This document shows, piece after piece, positions 32,919 through 41,887 of a DNA stretch of 62,928 nucleotides; position 1 is the stretch's first letter; each line of letters begins with the position of its first letter. The notes below the pieces were generated by a model. That model ran no database searches. It had not been told where the DNA came from and saw nothing but the letters and a program-made list of their open reading frames with translations. The position numbers and the translations under genes were made by a program. Source of the stretch: Candidatus Woesearchaeota archaeon (GTDB lineage Archaea > Nanobdellota > Nanobdellia > SCGC-AAA011-G17 > ARS1403); assembly GCA_016188065.1 (NCBI GenBank), contig JACPIN010000014.1:1-62928 (forward strand), in the 5' to 3' direction.

Positions 32919-33465
32919 TCACCTTAATATCCACATTATCTTTTAATTTAAAAACTTTAGTGTTGTCAAACTTATCTATCCCGATCACTCTTCCAAAAGC
33001 CTCCAAGTCTTTCGCAATCCTCAGCCCATATTTATCCTTGGAAAAGCTCGCAACTACAACATTGACTTTATATTTTTTGCACAGCACAGCATTCTGCATC
33101 ATCCTTCCAATCATCTTTCCTTTATCTTTGGCATTCAAAAGCTCATCAAAACTAAACCCAATGCTTATCCTGTGTTTGTCAGCCAAGCTGCATAATACTT
33201 GATCCAATCCAGATTTTCTATAATGCAGATCATCTTTATCCTCTATACATTCCAAGCCAACAACGATGTCAACTTTCTTGCTCTCAAAAATACCCCTCAG
33301 CAAGGGCTTATTCGCCCTGACAGCAACTAAACCATCGTTTTTAGAAGTTTTTCTCTTAAGTTCATTCGCATCTTTAGCCTCAATCAAGTCAACAAAATAA
33401 ATTTTCTCAAATCCAAATCTCTTCCCTAAGTTAACAAGCTCCCTATCCAAAACAAAATCTATCAT
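32911..33465 (-). CDS. rnp3: RNase P protein component 3 (Rpp30)
   Basis: The archaeal Rpp30 homologue, with a PHP/TIM-barrel-like fold, partner of Pop5 in RNase P. The 184 residues include GLVAVRANKPLLRGIFESKK, VDIVVGLE, the HYRKSGLDQVLCSLADKHRI segment typical of archaeal Rpp30, and SFSKDKYGLR. Length is slightly short but normal for archaea. It is first in an operon with the lipoprotein and subtilase. Confidence 0.88.
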   Translation of the reverse strand: MIDFVLDRELVNLGKRFGFEKIYFVDLIEAKDANELKRKTSKNDGLVAVRANKPLLRGIFESKKVDIVVGLECIEDKDDLHYRKSGLDQVLCSLADKHRISIGFSFDELLNAKDKGKMIGRMMQNAVLCKKYKVNVVVASFSKDKYGLRIAKDLEAFGRVIGIDKFDNTKVFKLKDNVDIKVIE

Positions 33466-33526
33466 GTAAATATTTCACAGAAAGGTTTTTAAATAATTTT
33501 CTATCTCAAATAAAAGTGAGATTCTA

Positions 33527-34231
33527 ATGGAAGAAAGCAGAATTCCCAGACACATAGGGATTATACTTGACGGAAACAGGCGTTTTGCCAGAAGATTAAT
33601 GCTAAAGCCTTTTATGGGACACGAATGGGGTTATAAAAAAATAAAAAAATTATTTGAATGGTGCAAAGAGTTTAAAATAAAAGAAATTACGCTATATACT
33701 TTTTCCATTGAGAATTTTAGCAGGCCTAAAGAAGAGTTTAACTATCTTATGAAACTGTTTGAAGAAGCATTTAAAGAAGCAAAAGAAGATAAAAAATTAC
33801 ATGAAAATAAAATACGAATCAACTTTATCGGTAGAATTCACATGTTCCCGGTGGTTGTACAAAAAGCAATGCATGAATTAACGGACGCTACTAAAGACTA
33901 TTCCAATTTCATCGTAAACTTTGCTATGGCATACGGAGGCAGGGCTGAAATAATAGACGCGACCAAGAAAATTGCAGAGCAGGTAAAACAAGGAAAACTA
34001 AACATAGAGGAAATAAACGAAGAAGTTTTTAAAAAAAATATTTATTTAGAATCAGAGCCGGATTTGATAATAAGAACAAGTGAAAGAAGATTGTCGGGAT
34101 TCCTATTGTGGCAGGGAACTTATGCTGAGATTCAGTTTCTTCCAGATGTTTTATGGCCCGAGTTCACAAAAGAACACTTCATTCAATGTATAGAAGATTA
34201 TATGAATAGAGAGAGAAGATTCGGAAAATAA
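33527..34231 (+). CDS. uppS: Cis-prenyltransferase (undecaprenyl diphosphate synthase family)
   Basis: Makes long cis-polyprenyl diphosphates that serve as glycan carriers (dolichol-type in archaea). The 234 residues have the catalytic motif IGIILDGNRRFARRL, the conserved LYTFSIENFSRP, the segment FAMAYGGRAEI and the C-terminal PDLIIRTSERRLSGFLLWQ. It carries SERRLS where most members have SGEQRLS, a small change. TATA-like TTTTTAAATAAT lies upstream. Single gene. Confidence 0.92.
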   Translation: MEESRIPRHIGIILDGNRRFARRLMLKPFMGHEWGYKKIKKLFEWCKEFKIKEITLYTFSIENFSRPKEEFNYLMKLFEEAFKEAKEDKKLHENKIRINFIGRIHMFPVVVQKAMHELTDATKDYSNFIVNFAMAYGGRAEIIDATKKIAEQVKQGKLNIEEINEEVFKKNIYLESEPDLIIRTSERRLSGFLLWQGTYAEIQFLPDVLWPEFTKEHFIQCIEDYMNRERRFGK

Positions 34232-34306
34232 ATCATCTATTTGCCATCAATTGTTTTTGAGTTTATAAATGTTTAAATAAACAACAAACATAATATTCAT
34301 ACGATA

Positions 34307-34834
34307 ATGGAACTATCAAAATCGCACAATCAAAGCTATATAACCAAATTAAAAAGCTTGATTAAAGAAGAAGGGGACAGGCATTGTTTAATCGGCTTAT
34401 CTGTATACTTAGGCTCATATAATGCAAGAAAAGAATTACAAACAAAAGGATTCTTCAAAGGCAGAAAAGACACATTATCTAAAGTGTACGAGGCAGGCTA
34501 CATAGCCAGAAAGCAGGAAGAGATTCTAAGCAGATTAGATGAAGAGAATCCAAAAAGTTTAATCTTGGATTTAAAGCAGGAAATAGAAAAAGCAGTCAGC
34601 GATAGAGAAGTATGCAAAAGTGATCTATCAAAATGTATTGAAGCATTGGAAGTGCAAAAACATAGTCTGCTGTTATATGAAATTGGAAAAAGAACAGAAA
34701 CAAGATTAATTAATCTAAGTTACAACAAATATGATGAATACAAGTTAAGTAAAAATGAAGGAGTTTTATGCGATATTCTTTATAAAGAAGAAGAAGCAAT
34801 AAGGCACGGAATCATTTTTGAAATCAACAGATAA
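34307..34834 (+). CDS. Hypothetical helical protein
   Basis: A 175-residue soluble, mostly helical protein. It has YLGSYNARKELQTKGFFKG near residue 40, then long helices (RKQEEILSRLDEENP; LKQEIEKAVSDREVCK) and a C-terminal region rich in Glu. No recognised domain. It is convergent with pyrH, overlapping its 3' end by 11 bp, and has a TTTAAATAA promoter-like box about 30 nt upstream. Confidence 0.5.
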   Translation: MELSKSHNQSYITKLKSLIKEEGDRHCLIGLSVYLGSYNARKELQTKGFFKGRKDTLSKVYEAGYIARKQEEILSRLDEENPKSLILDLKQEIEKAVSDREVCKSDLSKCIEALEVQKHSLLLYEIGKRTETRLINLSYNKYDEYKLSKNEGVLCDILYKEEEAIRHGIIFEINR

Positions 34835-35489
34835 CAGTACCTATAAACTTCTTCTGATTTAAACATCTATCTAATTCATCATGCCCTTTCAATATTACTG
34901 TTTTAATTTTATGCTTTGCAATTATCCCAGCAGCAACTTGATCAAGCACAAAATGTTGCCCAGGCTTGTACTTAATCTTGTTAACTATCTTCAAAAAGTT
35001 AGAAAATCCAATCTCAGAAATAAGTTTAGCATTCTTAAACTTTCCAGGGTCTTTATCATAAAGTCCTTTGACATTTGTCATATTAATCAATAAGTCAGCT
35101 TTCAAAGATCTTGCAACATCCGCAGCAGTGCCGTCAGAAGTCATCTTGTCTCTATAGCCAAGAGCTCCGCAAACAACAAGGTTCCTTCTTTTCAATAATT
35201 TTTTAACATCATTTAATGAATCTGGAACAACAATCTCATTGTCCAAAAAATTACTGACAAGCATAGCATTCAATTTAGTAGCCTTTATCCCAATTAAAGA
35301 TCTTATTTTTTCGTTCTTGTCACTCAAAGCTTCAATATAATCTCTGGCAATTTTCCCGCCGCCAGTAACAATCACTATTTTGTATCTAAAAAATTTTCTA
35401 ATTGTAGCTTTAAACCCCCGCAAGAATTTATAATTAATTTTACCTGGATTAATCAAGCTCCCTCCGAGAGATATCACAATTTTTTTCAT
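34824..35489 (-). CDS. pyrH: UMP kinase (archaeal type)
   Basis: Phosphorylates UMP to UDP. The protein belongs to the amino-acid-kinase fold: VISLGGSLINPGKINY at the N-terminus, IVTGGGKIARDYIEA, SDGTAADVARSLKADLLINM and NVKGLYDKDPGKFKNA, all as in archaeal UMP kinases. 221 residues is normal. Its ATG overlaps the stop of a small membrane gene by 4 bp. Confidence 0.9.
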   Translation of the reverse strand: MKKIVISLGGSLINPGKINYKFLRGFKATIRKFFRYKIVIVTGGGKIARDYIEALSDKNEKIRSLIGIKATKLNAMLVSNFLDNEIVVPDSLNDVKKLLKRRNLVVCGALGYRDKMTSDGTAADVARSLKADLLINMTNVKGLYDKDPGKFKNAKLISEIGFSNFLKIVNKIKYKPGQHFVLDQVAAGIIAKHKIKTVILKGHDELDRCLNQKKFIGTVIC

Positions 35490-35755
35490 TTTTTATTTTT
35501 TAATAGGCTTTCAATATCATCAAGTTTTTCCTTAATTTTATCCAAATCAGTTTTAACTTTCATAAACCCAATTGAAACATTTTTATCAATCTCAAAATAC
35601 TTTCTCCAAAGCAAAACTTCAGAAGTTATAATAAACGCCCCTATAGAAACTAATGCACTATCAAGTGTAGGAGAGCCATGCAACAGCCATAACAATACAA
35701 AGAGGGCTAATCCAATTACAATAAAGAATACAATATCCTCTGCTTTTAATTTCAT
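35486..35755 (-). CDS. Small membrane protein
   Basis: An 89-residue protein with two hydrophobic helices (VFFIVIGLALFVLLWLL and LVSIGAFIITSEVLLW) and a C-terminal coiled coil (KVKTDLDKIKEKLDDIESLL). The start directly follows the stop of a 29-residue membrane peptide. Function unknown; it precedes pyrH in a DUF357 operon. Confidence 0.6.
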   Translation of the reverse strand: MKLKAEDIVFFIVIGLALFVLLWLLHGSPTLDSALVSIGAFIITSEVLLWRKYFEIDKNVSIGFMKVKTDLDKIKEKLDDIESLLKNKK

Positions 35756-35845
35756 CTAAACACCTCTAAAGAGAGCATAAAGTCCAATTCCAATTAATGT
35801 AAAGATAAAAATCCAAAAAATAATGTCACCAATTTTCATTTTCAT
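35756..35845 (-). CDS. Single-helix membrane microprotein
   Basis: A 29-residue peptide, MKMKIGDIIFWIFIFTLIG followed by IGLYALFRGV, with one membrane helix. It begins 3 bp after the DUF357 stop and its TAG is immediately followed by the ATG of the next membrane gene, which supports real translation. Too small to classify. Confidence 0.45.
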   Translation of the reverse strand: MKMKIGDIIFWIFIFTLIGIGLYALFRGV

Positions 35846-35848
35846 TCT

Positions 35849-36148
35849 TCAGTCAGCGGCAAATAATTTATTATCGTGCACATCAAATATCCCAAGTCTT
35901 GCACCAGCATCCAAAAAGCCGTGGGCATAGTTCAGGGCTGCAAAAGCCTTAACCCTATCGCCTTTCTCATTAAAATATTTAGCATCCTCAAGATATCTTT
36001 CCACCATGTCAATAAAATCTTCCCTGGCTTTTTTCAGCGTATCTAGGCTAACACTTTCATGAGAATTCTTGGCTTTCTCTAACGCAGCCTGGGTAGTTTC
36101 AAGATACTCATTCAGTTTTTCTTCACTGATTTCAGTTACTTTATTCAT
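35849..36148 (-). CDS. DUF357 family protein
   Basis: A 99-residue helical archaeal protein. The signature RYLEDAKYFNEKGDRVKAFA followed by ALNYAHGFLDAGARLG is that of DUF357, a conserved two-helix repeat family of unknown role found in most archaea. It is followed by the two membrane genes and pyrH on the same strand. Confidence 0.82.
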   Translation of the reverse strand: MNKVTEISEEKLNEYLETTQAALEKAKNSHESVSLDTLKKAREDFIDMVERYLEDAKYFNEKGDRVKAFAALNYAHGFLDAGARLGIFDVHDNKLFAAD

Positions 36149-36179
36149 AATTATTTCATAGATTTATGAATATTTAAGT

Positions 36180-37961
36180 TTATTCAATCCTTACTCTCCT
36201 AACACTATTGATTTTGCTCACCCTATCAACTACGTCCTTAACGCTTTTCAGCGAGTCGAATTCAATATTCAGCACACACTCAGCTATATCGCTCCCAATG
36301 GAATGGGCCTTGGCAGACTTGACATTTATTCCCAAGCTTGCAACGCTGTTCAATATCTCGGCAAATAATCCTAGCCTGTCATCGGCAAAAATTATGACGC
36401 TCACTATGCCTCTAAAGCCCTCAATCCAATAGACATTAACAATATTTTTAATAGACGCGGCATTCCTGCATTTTTCAGAGTGCACTACCACATTCCTGAA
36501 GCTGCTCAAAGATCCGATAATCGTATCCATTGGTATCGGGCTGCAGCATTTGGCAACCTCAATATTAAAATTGCCGTCGGCAGTAATAAAACTCTTATTA
36601 TTGCCTTCTGCAGTAGTCCTATTATAGGCGCCCTGTCTTATCTGCAAGGTATTCCTTATCTTCTCCAAGGCCTTACTCGTTTTTACAAAGCTCAGCCAGT
36701 CTCTGCTAGGTTTGTGGCTCTTAGACGTTAATATTTCGACATCATCCCCGTTTTTCAAGACATGCCTCACACCAACAAACCTGCCATTAACTTTTGCCCC
36801 GGTGCAGGCATTGCCGACGTCACTGTGAACAGCATAGGCAAAATCAACTACAGAGCTGCCGTCATCCAATTCAATGATGTCCCCTTTAGGTGTAAAGCAA
36901 AAAATCTTGTCGCCAAAAATATCCAGTTTTAATTTATACAAAAATTCTTTGTCGCTTTCATTAGCAAAAGATAAAATTTGCCTCAGCCAGCTCAGTTGCT
37001 TATTAAATTTAACATCTTTCAATCCTTTATACTTCCAATGTGCAGCAATTCCCTCCTCTGCAATGTCATTCATTCTTCTAGTCCTGATTTGAACCTCAAC
37101 AGGCATATTATCATAAGTAAATCCCGCATGCAAACTTTGATACAGATTATCTTTAGGCGCAACAATAAAATCCTTGAATCTCTCGGGAAGGGTTTCCCAT
37201 AAATTATTCACAATGCCAAGCGCAGCATAACAGCTATCGCTGTCTTCAACAATGACCCTAAGCCCTATCAAGTCGTGAATATCCTCAAACTTCTTTTTCT
37301 TATTGACCATCTTTCTGTAAATGCTATAGAAGTGTTTAGGCCTGCCAAATACCTCTCCCTCTATCCTATTTTTCCTAAGGGCATTTTCAAGTTTCCTCTT
37401 CAAATCGCGGACAATTTTCTCTCTAAATTTTCTTTTAGCTTGAACCCCCCATTTTATTCTGTAATATTCCTCAGACATTAAGTGTTTGAAGGAAAGATCC
37501 TCAAGCTCCCATTTTACATCACTAAGTCCGAGCCTGTAAGCGATGGGTGCATAAATCTCAAGTGCCTCCCTGCTGATTTTATTTTGTTCAGCGCCATCGA
37601 TATTGGAAAAATTTCTCATGGCATGTAATTTCTCAAGCAGTTTGACAATCAGCACCCTCAAGTCCGGTGTAGTCGCGATCAGCATCTTTCTAGTCTTCTC
37701 TTCTCTATTCTTATTGCTGGCTTTCAAAGCAAGTTCGTCAAATTTTCTCAGCCCGGATATTAATTCAGAAACCGCATCGCCGAGTTTTTTCCCGTCGTCA
37801 ATATCGTACAGCAGTGCAGCTGCAATGCTGTTATCATCTAAGCCGTAATTTTTCAAAAATTTTTGATAGGTACTTTTACGCATCAGCAAACTTGAATTTT
37901 CAGAGTTCTTGCAATATTCTCTAAGAAAAATCCTTACTTTCCTGAGTTGAAACTTTTGCAT
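36180..37961 (-). CDS. Long RelA/SpoT homologue with degenerate hydrolase domain
   Basis: Long RSH enzymes make or degrade (p)ppGpp. Order: HD region (residues 45-150), synthetase (about 200-315), TGS (about 360-430), ACT (about 520-593). In the HD region, ALLYDID replaces ALLHDV and KLLEKLHAMRN replaces KLADRLHNMRT, so the metal-binding His and catalytic residues are lost. The synthetase keeps GRPKHFYSIYRKM, GLRVIVED, YQSLH and EVQIRT with AAHWKYKG. It therefore looks like a synthetase-only long RSH, unusual in archaea. Confidence 0.88.
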   Translation of the reverse strand: MQKFQLRKVRIFLREYCKNSENSSLLMRKSTYQKFLKNYGLDDNSIAAALLYDIDDGKKLGDAVSELISGLRKFDELALKASNKNREEKTRKMLIATTPDLRVLIVKLLEKLHAMRNFSNIDGAEQNKISREALEIYAPIAYRLGLSDVKWELEDLSFKHLMSEEYYRIKWGVQAKRKFREKIVRDLKRKLENALRKNRIEGEVFGRPKHFYSIYRKMVNKKKKFEDIHDLIGLRVIVEDSDSCYAALGIVNNLWETLPERFKDFIVAPKDNLYQSLHAGFTYDNMPVEVQIRTRRMNDIAEEGIAAHWKYKGLKDVKFNKQLSWLRQILSFANESDKEFLYKLKLDIFGDKIFCFTPKGDIIELDDGSSVVDFAYAVHSDVGNACTGAKVNGRFVGVRHVLKNGDDVEILTSKSHKPSRDWLSFVKTSKALEKIRNTLQIRQGAYNRTTAEGNNKSFITADGNFNIEVAKCCSPIPMDTIIGSLSSFRNVVVHSEKCRNAASIKNIVNVYWIEGFRGIVSVIIFADDRLGLFAEILNSVASLGINVKSAKAHSIGSDIAECVLNIEFDSLKSVKDVVDRVSKINSVRRVRIE

Positions 37962-38013
37962 AGGAGATTTGTCATAAGATAGGTTTAAAAAATATTTCTA
38001 CTTAATCCAAAAA

Positions 38014-38976
38014 ATGAGGTACTCAAGGCAGATAGTTTTTGAAAAAATAGGTGTTGAAGGTCAGGAAAAAATAAATGGAACAAATGTCACTATTCTAGGT
38101 TTGGGGGCAATAGGTTCTAAATCTGCCGAGTTATTAACGAGGGCAGGCATAGGCTCATTAACACTGATAGACAGGGATATTGTAGAAGAATCAAATCTCC
38201 AGCGGCAGTCTCTATTCACAGAAGAAGACATTAACCAGCCAAAAGCATTGGTAGCAAAGGCCCGCCTGGAAAAGATAAATTCCAACACCAAAATAAGGGC
38301 ATTTTTCAAAGATATAAATAATAAGAATATCGAAGATTATGTCAGGCCAGCGATGGCTCTGGACTGTACAGACAATATGCAAACCCGCTTTTTATTAAAC
38401 GAATTCTGCTTTAAAGAAAAAATTCCTTGGATTTATACTGCAATAATCGAGAGTACTGGCATGTTGTTCAGTATAATGCCGGAAAAAACACCGTGCCTTA
38501 CATGCATCTTTAATGAGATAAATCAGCCGCTGGATTCATGCGACGTTTCAGGCATAATAAACACAATAGCCCCGCTAGCATCTTCAATACAGGCAACTGA
38601 AGCGATAAAATATATAATTAACAAGCCAACAACAAAGGAATTGTTATATTTCGATGTATGGAAAAATAAAATAGAAAAGATAAAAGTGAAGAAGCAAATC
38701 GGCTGCCCGACATGCAACTCCCGCTTCTCATATATAAATGGTAAAAAAACTAATGATGCCATAAAGCTATGCGGCACAAATTCATACCAGATTCAAGGTC
38801 CAAAGCTGAAACTAAAGGAGGTTGCAGGTAAGCTGGAAAAAATTGACAAGGTAATTTTAAATGACTACTGCCTTATATTCAAAGACCTCACAATTTTCAG
38901 CGACGGAAGAGTATTGATAAAAGCACCGAATGATAAACAGGCAAGATCTGCATATACAAAATATATAGGCTATTAA
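38014..38976 (+). CDS. E1-like ubiquitin-like-protein-activating enzyme (UbaA/MoeB/ThiF type)
   Basis: Adenylates the C-terminal GG of a ubiquitin-like carrier. The 320 residues begin RYSRQIVFEKIGVEGQEKI and contain the nucleotide site LGLGAIGSKSAELLTRAG, the ESNLQRQSLF arginine finger, DCTDNMQTRFLLNEFC, paired zinc CxxC motifs (CLTC and CPTC) and CDVSGIINTIAPLASS in the catalytic-cysteine position. An extra C-terminal 80 residues have no known role. The ThiS-like carrier and TtuA lie just downstream, so tRNA thiolation is likely. Confidence 0.9.
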   Translation: MRYSRQIVFEKIGVEGQEKINGTNVTILGLGAIGSKSAELLTRAGIGSLTLIDRDIVEESNLQRQSLFTEEDINQPKALVAKARLEKINSNTKIRAFFKDINNKNIEDYVRPAMALDCTDNMQTRFLLNEFCFKEKIPWIYTAIIESTGMLFSIMPEKTPCLTCIFNEINQPLDSCDVSGIINTIAPLASSIQATEAIKYIINKPTTKELLYFDVWKNKIEKIKVKKQIGCPTCNSRFSYINGKKTNDAIKLCGTNSYQIQGPKLKLKEVAGKLEKIDKVILNDYCLIFKDLTIFSDGRVLIKAPNDKQARSAYTKYIGY

Positions 38977-38977
38977 A

Positions 38978-39919
38978 ATGAAAGTTTTAGTAACAGGAGG
39001 AGCAGGGTTCATAGGAAGCAATCTTACAGAAGAGTTAGTAAGGCAGCGTCATGAAGTTATTGTTGTAGATAATTTAGAAGCAGGAAAAGAGGAGAATCTT
39101 GCAGGAGTTAAAGATAAGATAATTTTTCATAAAGAGGCCATAACAAATAACATCAAGCCAATATTAAAGGAGATAGATACAGTCTTTCACCTGGCTGCAC
39201 TTCCTCGAGTTCAATTTTCAATCCATAATCCGATAGAAAGTCACGAAACAAATATTAATGGCTCATTCAATCTTTTAAAACTCTGCTCAGATGCGGGAGT
39301 TAAGCGTTTTATCTTTTCCTCATCATCATCAGTCTACGGAGATCAAAAAACACTTCCGCTGAAAGAAACGATGAAACCAAATCCGATGTCGCCTTATGCC
39401 CTGCATAAACTGGTAATAGAGCATTATTGCAAATTGTTTCATGAACTCTACGGATTGAAGACAATCAGCTTGCGTTATTTTAATGTCTATGGGCCAAAGC
39501 AAGATTCTTCTGGAGATTATGCAATTCTAATTCCAAAATTCATAAGCATGATAACTAAAGATTCGCAGCCAACAATACGTGGAGACGGAAATCAGACGCG
39601 CGATTTTAGTTATGTCAACGACGTAGTTGCAGCAAATCTAGCAGCGGCCTCTTCAAATAATAAGAAAATATTTGGAGAAGTATTTAATATCGGAACAGGG
39701 AAAAAACACTCCGTTAATCAAATCACTGAAAAATTAATTACACTGCTTAAATCAAGAGTAAGACCAATACACATAGCCTCAGTAATAGAGCCGAGAAACA
39801 CATTGGCAGACATTACAAAGGCAAGAGATATGCTTGATTGGGAGCCGAAAACAAATATAGATGAAGGATTGAAAAAAACAGCTGAATATTTCAAAAGCCT
39901 TAAAAATAATTATCCTTAA
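38978..39919 (+). CDS. NAD-dependent nucleotide-sugar epimerase (GalE-like)
   Basis: A short-chain-dehydrogenase sugar-nucleotide epimerase or dehydratase. TGGAGFIGSNLTEEL is the NAD site, VFHLAALPRVQFS and FSSSSSVYGD follow, and the catalytic pair is YALHK with a Ser before it. The substrate region GDGNQTRDFSYVNDVV is typical of UDP-glucose/UDP-GlcNAc 4-epimerases. One base after the E1 gene; the sugar gene inside a thiolation operon is unexpected and may reflect coregulation only. Confidence 0.88.
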   Translation: MKVLVTGGAGFIGSNLTEELVRQRHEVIVVDNLEAGKEENLAGVKDKIIFHKEAITNNIKPILKEIDTVFHLAALPRVQFSIHNPIESHETNINGSFNLLKLCSDAGVKRFIFSSSSSVYGDQKTLPLKETMKPNPMSPYALHKLVIEHYCKLFHELYGLKTISLRYFNVYGPKQDSSGDYAILIPKFISMITKDSQPTIRGDGNQTRDFSYVNDVVAANLAAASSNNKKIFGEVFNIGTGKKHSVNQITEKLITLLKSRVRPIHIASVIEPRNTLADITKARDMLDWEPKTNIDEGLKKTAEYFKSLKNNYP

Positions 39920-39927
39920 AATAAGTT

Positions 39928-40122
39928 ATGCCAGCAGTGTATTTAGAAAGGGAAGATAAGATGATTAAAGTAAATGAATTAAATGTCAAAGATATATTAA
40001 AAAAGCTGAATATAAATCCAACGACGGTTATAATAGCAAGAAATAATGAGCTTATTACAGAAGATGCAGTATTATCAGAAAATGACAAGATAAAAATTCT
40101 TCCAGTTATTTCAGGTGGATAA
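39928..40122 (+). CDS. ThiS/SAMP-like ubiquitin-like sulfur carrier
   Basis: A 64-residue beta-grasp protein ending in the diagnostic Gly-Gly (ILPVISGG) needed for thiocarboxylate formation. It begins MPAVYLEREDKMIKVNELNV, with the strand-helix-strand ThiS layout. Its TAA is immediately followed by the TtuA ATG. It most likely carries sulfur from the upstream E1 to TtuA/NcsA for 2-thiouridine or similar tRNA modification. Confidence 0.85.
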   Translation: MPAVYLEREDKMIKVNELNVKDILKKLNINPTTVIIARNNELITEDAVLSENDKIKILPVISGG

Positions 40123-41040
40123 ATGCCATGCAAAAGATGTAAATCAAATCCAGTAATACAATTGCCAAATAGCAATATAAAATTATGCAAGTCATGCTTC
40201 ATCAAATACTTTGAAAGAAAAGTCCTGAACACAATCAGAAAATATAATCTCATAAACCACAAGGAGAATATAATCTCTGCGCTATCGGGAGGAAAAGACA
40301 GTTTATCACTCCTTTATTTGTTAAACAAAATTGCTTCAAAAAAATTAGATTTCAAACTTTCAGCATTGCTAGTTGACGAAGGAATAAAAGGCTACAGAGA
40401 CAAGACAATAAAAACAGCAAGAGAATTTTGCGAAAAAAACAACATAAAATTGCATATCACGTCATACAGCGAAGTGACAGGAAAGACTTTAGACAAAATT
40501 AAAAAGCAGTTCCCTGACACGATTGCTTGCAGCATGTGTGGAGTTCTTCGAAGGTATCTGCTAAATAAAAAATCGCGTGAATTAAAAGCTAACAAGTTAG
40601 CAACAGGCCACAATTTAGATGATGAAGCCCAATCAATTATGATGAATCAATTCCGTCACAATATTGCTTTGTCAGCAAGATTAGGGCCGATAACAGGAGT
40701 AAAAAGAGACAAGAGATTTGTTCCTAGAATAAAGCCTTTTTATTTTTTGACAGAAAAGGAAGTGGCAACTTACGCGTTTATAAACGGGCTAATGGACGAA
40801 TTCAATGAATGTACTTATTGCACAGAATCGAACAGGTTTGTAGTGAGAGATATGCTTAACAGCTTAGAGCAGAAGTATCCGGGAACAAAGCATTCAATCG
40901 TAGCATCTTTCTTAGAAGTGCTCCCGCTGTTAAAAGAAAAATACAAGAATCAGAAAATTAATTCATGCAAGATATGCAGCGAGCCTGCATCGTCTGAAGT
41001 ATGTAATGCTTGTAATCTATTGCAGAGGATAAGGCAATGA
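40123..41040 (+). CDS. tRNA 2-thiolation enzyme (TtuA/NcsA type)
   Basis: A PP-loop ATPase that thiolates uridine in tRNA using a ThiS-like carrier. It has N-terminal zinc fingers (CKRCKSNPV, CKSCF), the PP-loop SALSGGKDSLSLLYL, the cluster cysteines CSMC at about 130-133 and CTYC at about 229-232, ATGHNLDDEAQ, and a second C-terminal zinc finger (CKICSEPASSEVCNAC). All features are as in active family members. It overlaps the next gene by ATGA. Confidence 0.9.
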   Translation: MPCKRCKSNPVIQLPNSNIKLCKSCFIKYFERKVLNTIRKYNLINHKENIISALSGGKDSLSLLYLLNKIASKKLDFKLSALLVDEGIKGYRDKTIKTAREFCEKNNIKLHITSYSEVTGKTLDKIKKQFPDTIACSMCGVLRRYLLNKKSRELKANKLATGHNLDDEAQSIMMNQFRHNIALSARLGPITGVKRDKRFVPRIKPFYFLTEKEVATYAFINGLMDEFNECTYCTESNRFVVRDMLNSLEQKYPGTKHSIVASFLEVLPLLKEKYKNQKINSCKICSEPASSEVCNACNLLQRIRQ

Positions 41041-41525
41041 ACTATTATAACTCAATCTCAAAGGGCTACGAAGAACTACATAAGGAAGAGCAGCTGAAAA
41101 AGGTGAACATAATAAAAAGATATCTCGAGATTTCTAAGTCTGACAGATTATTAGACGTCGGTTGTGGAACCGGTTTGACGACATCGCCTTGGAAATGCAA
41201 AAAATATGGGATTGATCCGGCAGAAAACTTACTGAAGAAAGCAAGATTAAAAGATAAAATAATTTACAAAAAAGCTTCAGCAGAAAAAATTCCTTTCAAA
41301 AGCCATTTCTTCGATGTTGTAGTTTCAATAACAGCAATCCAGAACTTTGATGACATAGAAAAAGGCTTGAAAGAAATAAAGAGGGTTGGAAAGGACAAAT
41401 TTATTTTAAGCTTCTTGAAGAAATCAAAGAAAAGAAAAAAAATAAGCAAATTAATAAAAAAACATTTTAAAGTCCGGAAGATTATAGAAGAAGAAAAAGA
41501 TATAATCTACATTGCAGGAGTTTGA
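41037..41525 (+). CDS. SAM-dependent class I methyltransferase
   Basis: A 162-residue Methyltransf_11-type enzyme. Motif I is LLDVGCGTGL, with IDPAENLLKKA for motif II and FFDVVVSITAIQNFDDI for the following strand. The end is short and basic, lacking a substrate domain, so the target is unclear. Translational coupling to TtuA suggests a tRNA or protein target of the same pathway. Confidence 0.8.
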   Translation: MNYYNSISKGYEELHKEEQLKKVNIIKRYLEISKSDRLLDVGCGTGLTTSPWKCKKYGIDPAENLLKKARLKDKIIYKKASAEKIPFKSHFFDVVVSITAIQNFDDIEKGLKEIKRVGKDKFILSFLKKSKKRKKISKLIKKHFKVRKIIEEEKDIIYIAGV

Positions 41526-41887
41526 TGAGTTAAATTTAAGCATCTCTCACTAAGGTTATTAAAAAATCTTATAACGGCATCAAGCGAATTTATGCCAACA
41601 CCTTTTCCGTCAATAGCATCCTCTAAAGTTCCTAGAGTTTTTTTAATGTCTTCAATACCAATTCCTTCATCAAAAACAAGATGATAAAATGCTTCATCTC
41701 TTTTCAAATCTACAACATTTCCATCATGATATTCTTGAAAATCTCTTACTAACCTATATGCATCAGATATTAATAAAGAATTAGCTTTTCCTCCATTCCT
41801 TATCCTATCAAGTTCACTCATAGAACTAGCAGCCCTGAATCCTATATTGAAATACATTAATCCAATTTCTACGTCCGCATAACTCAT
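41507..41887 (-). CDS. Hypothetical protein downstream of a zinc microprotein
   Basis: A helical protein of about 126 residues starting MSYADVEIGLMYFNIGFRAA. It contains LLISDAYRLVRDFQEYHDG. The ATG at 41887 is preferred because AAGGAGGAA lies upstream; the frame is open to 41920. It forms a coupled pair with the zinc microprotein (ATGA overlap) and is convergent with the methyltransferase. Family unknown. Confidence 0.55.
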   Translation of the reverse strand: MSYADVEIGLMYFNIGFRAASSMSELDRIRNGGKANSLLISDAYRLVRDFQEYHDGNVVDLKRDEAFYHLVFDEGIGIEDIKKTLGTLEDAIDGKGVGINSLDAVIRFFNNLSERCLNLTHQTPAM

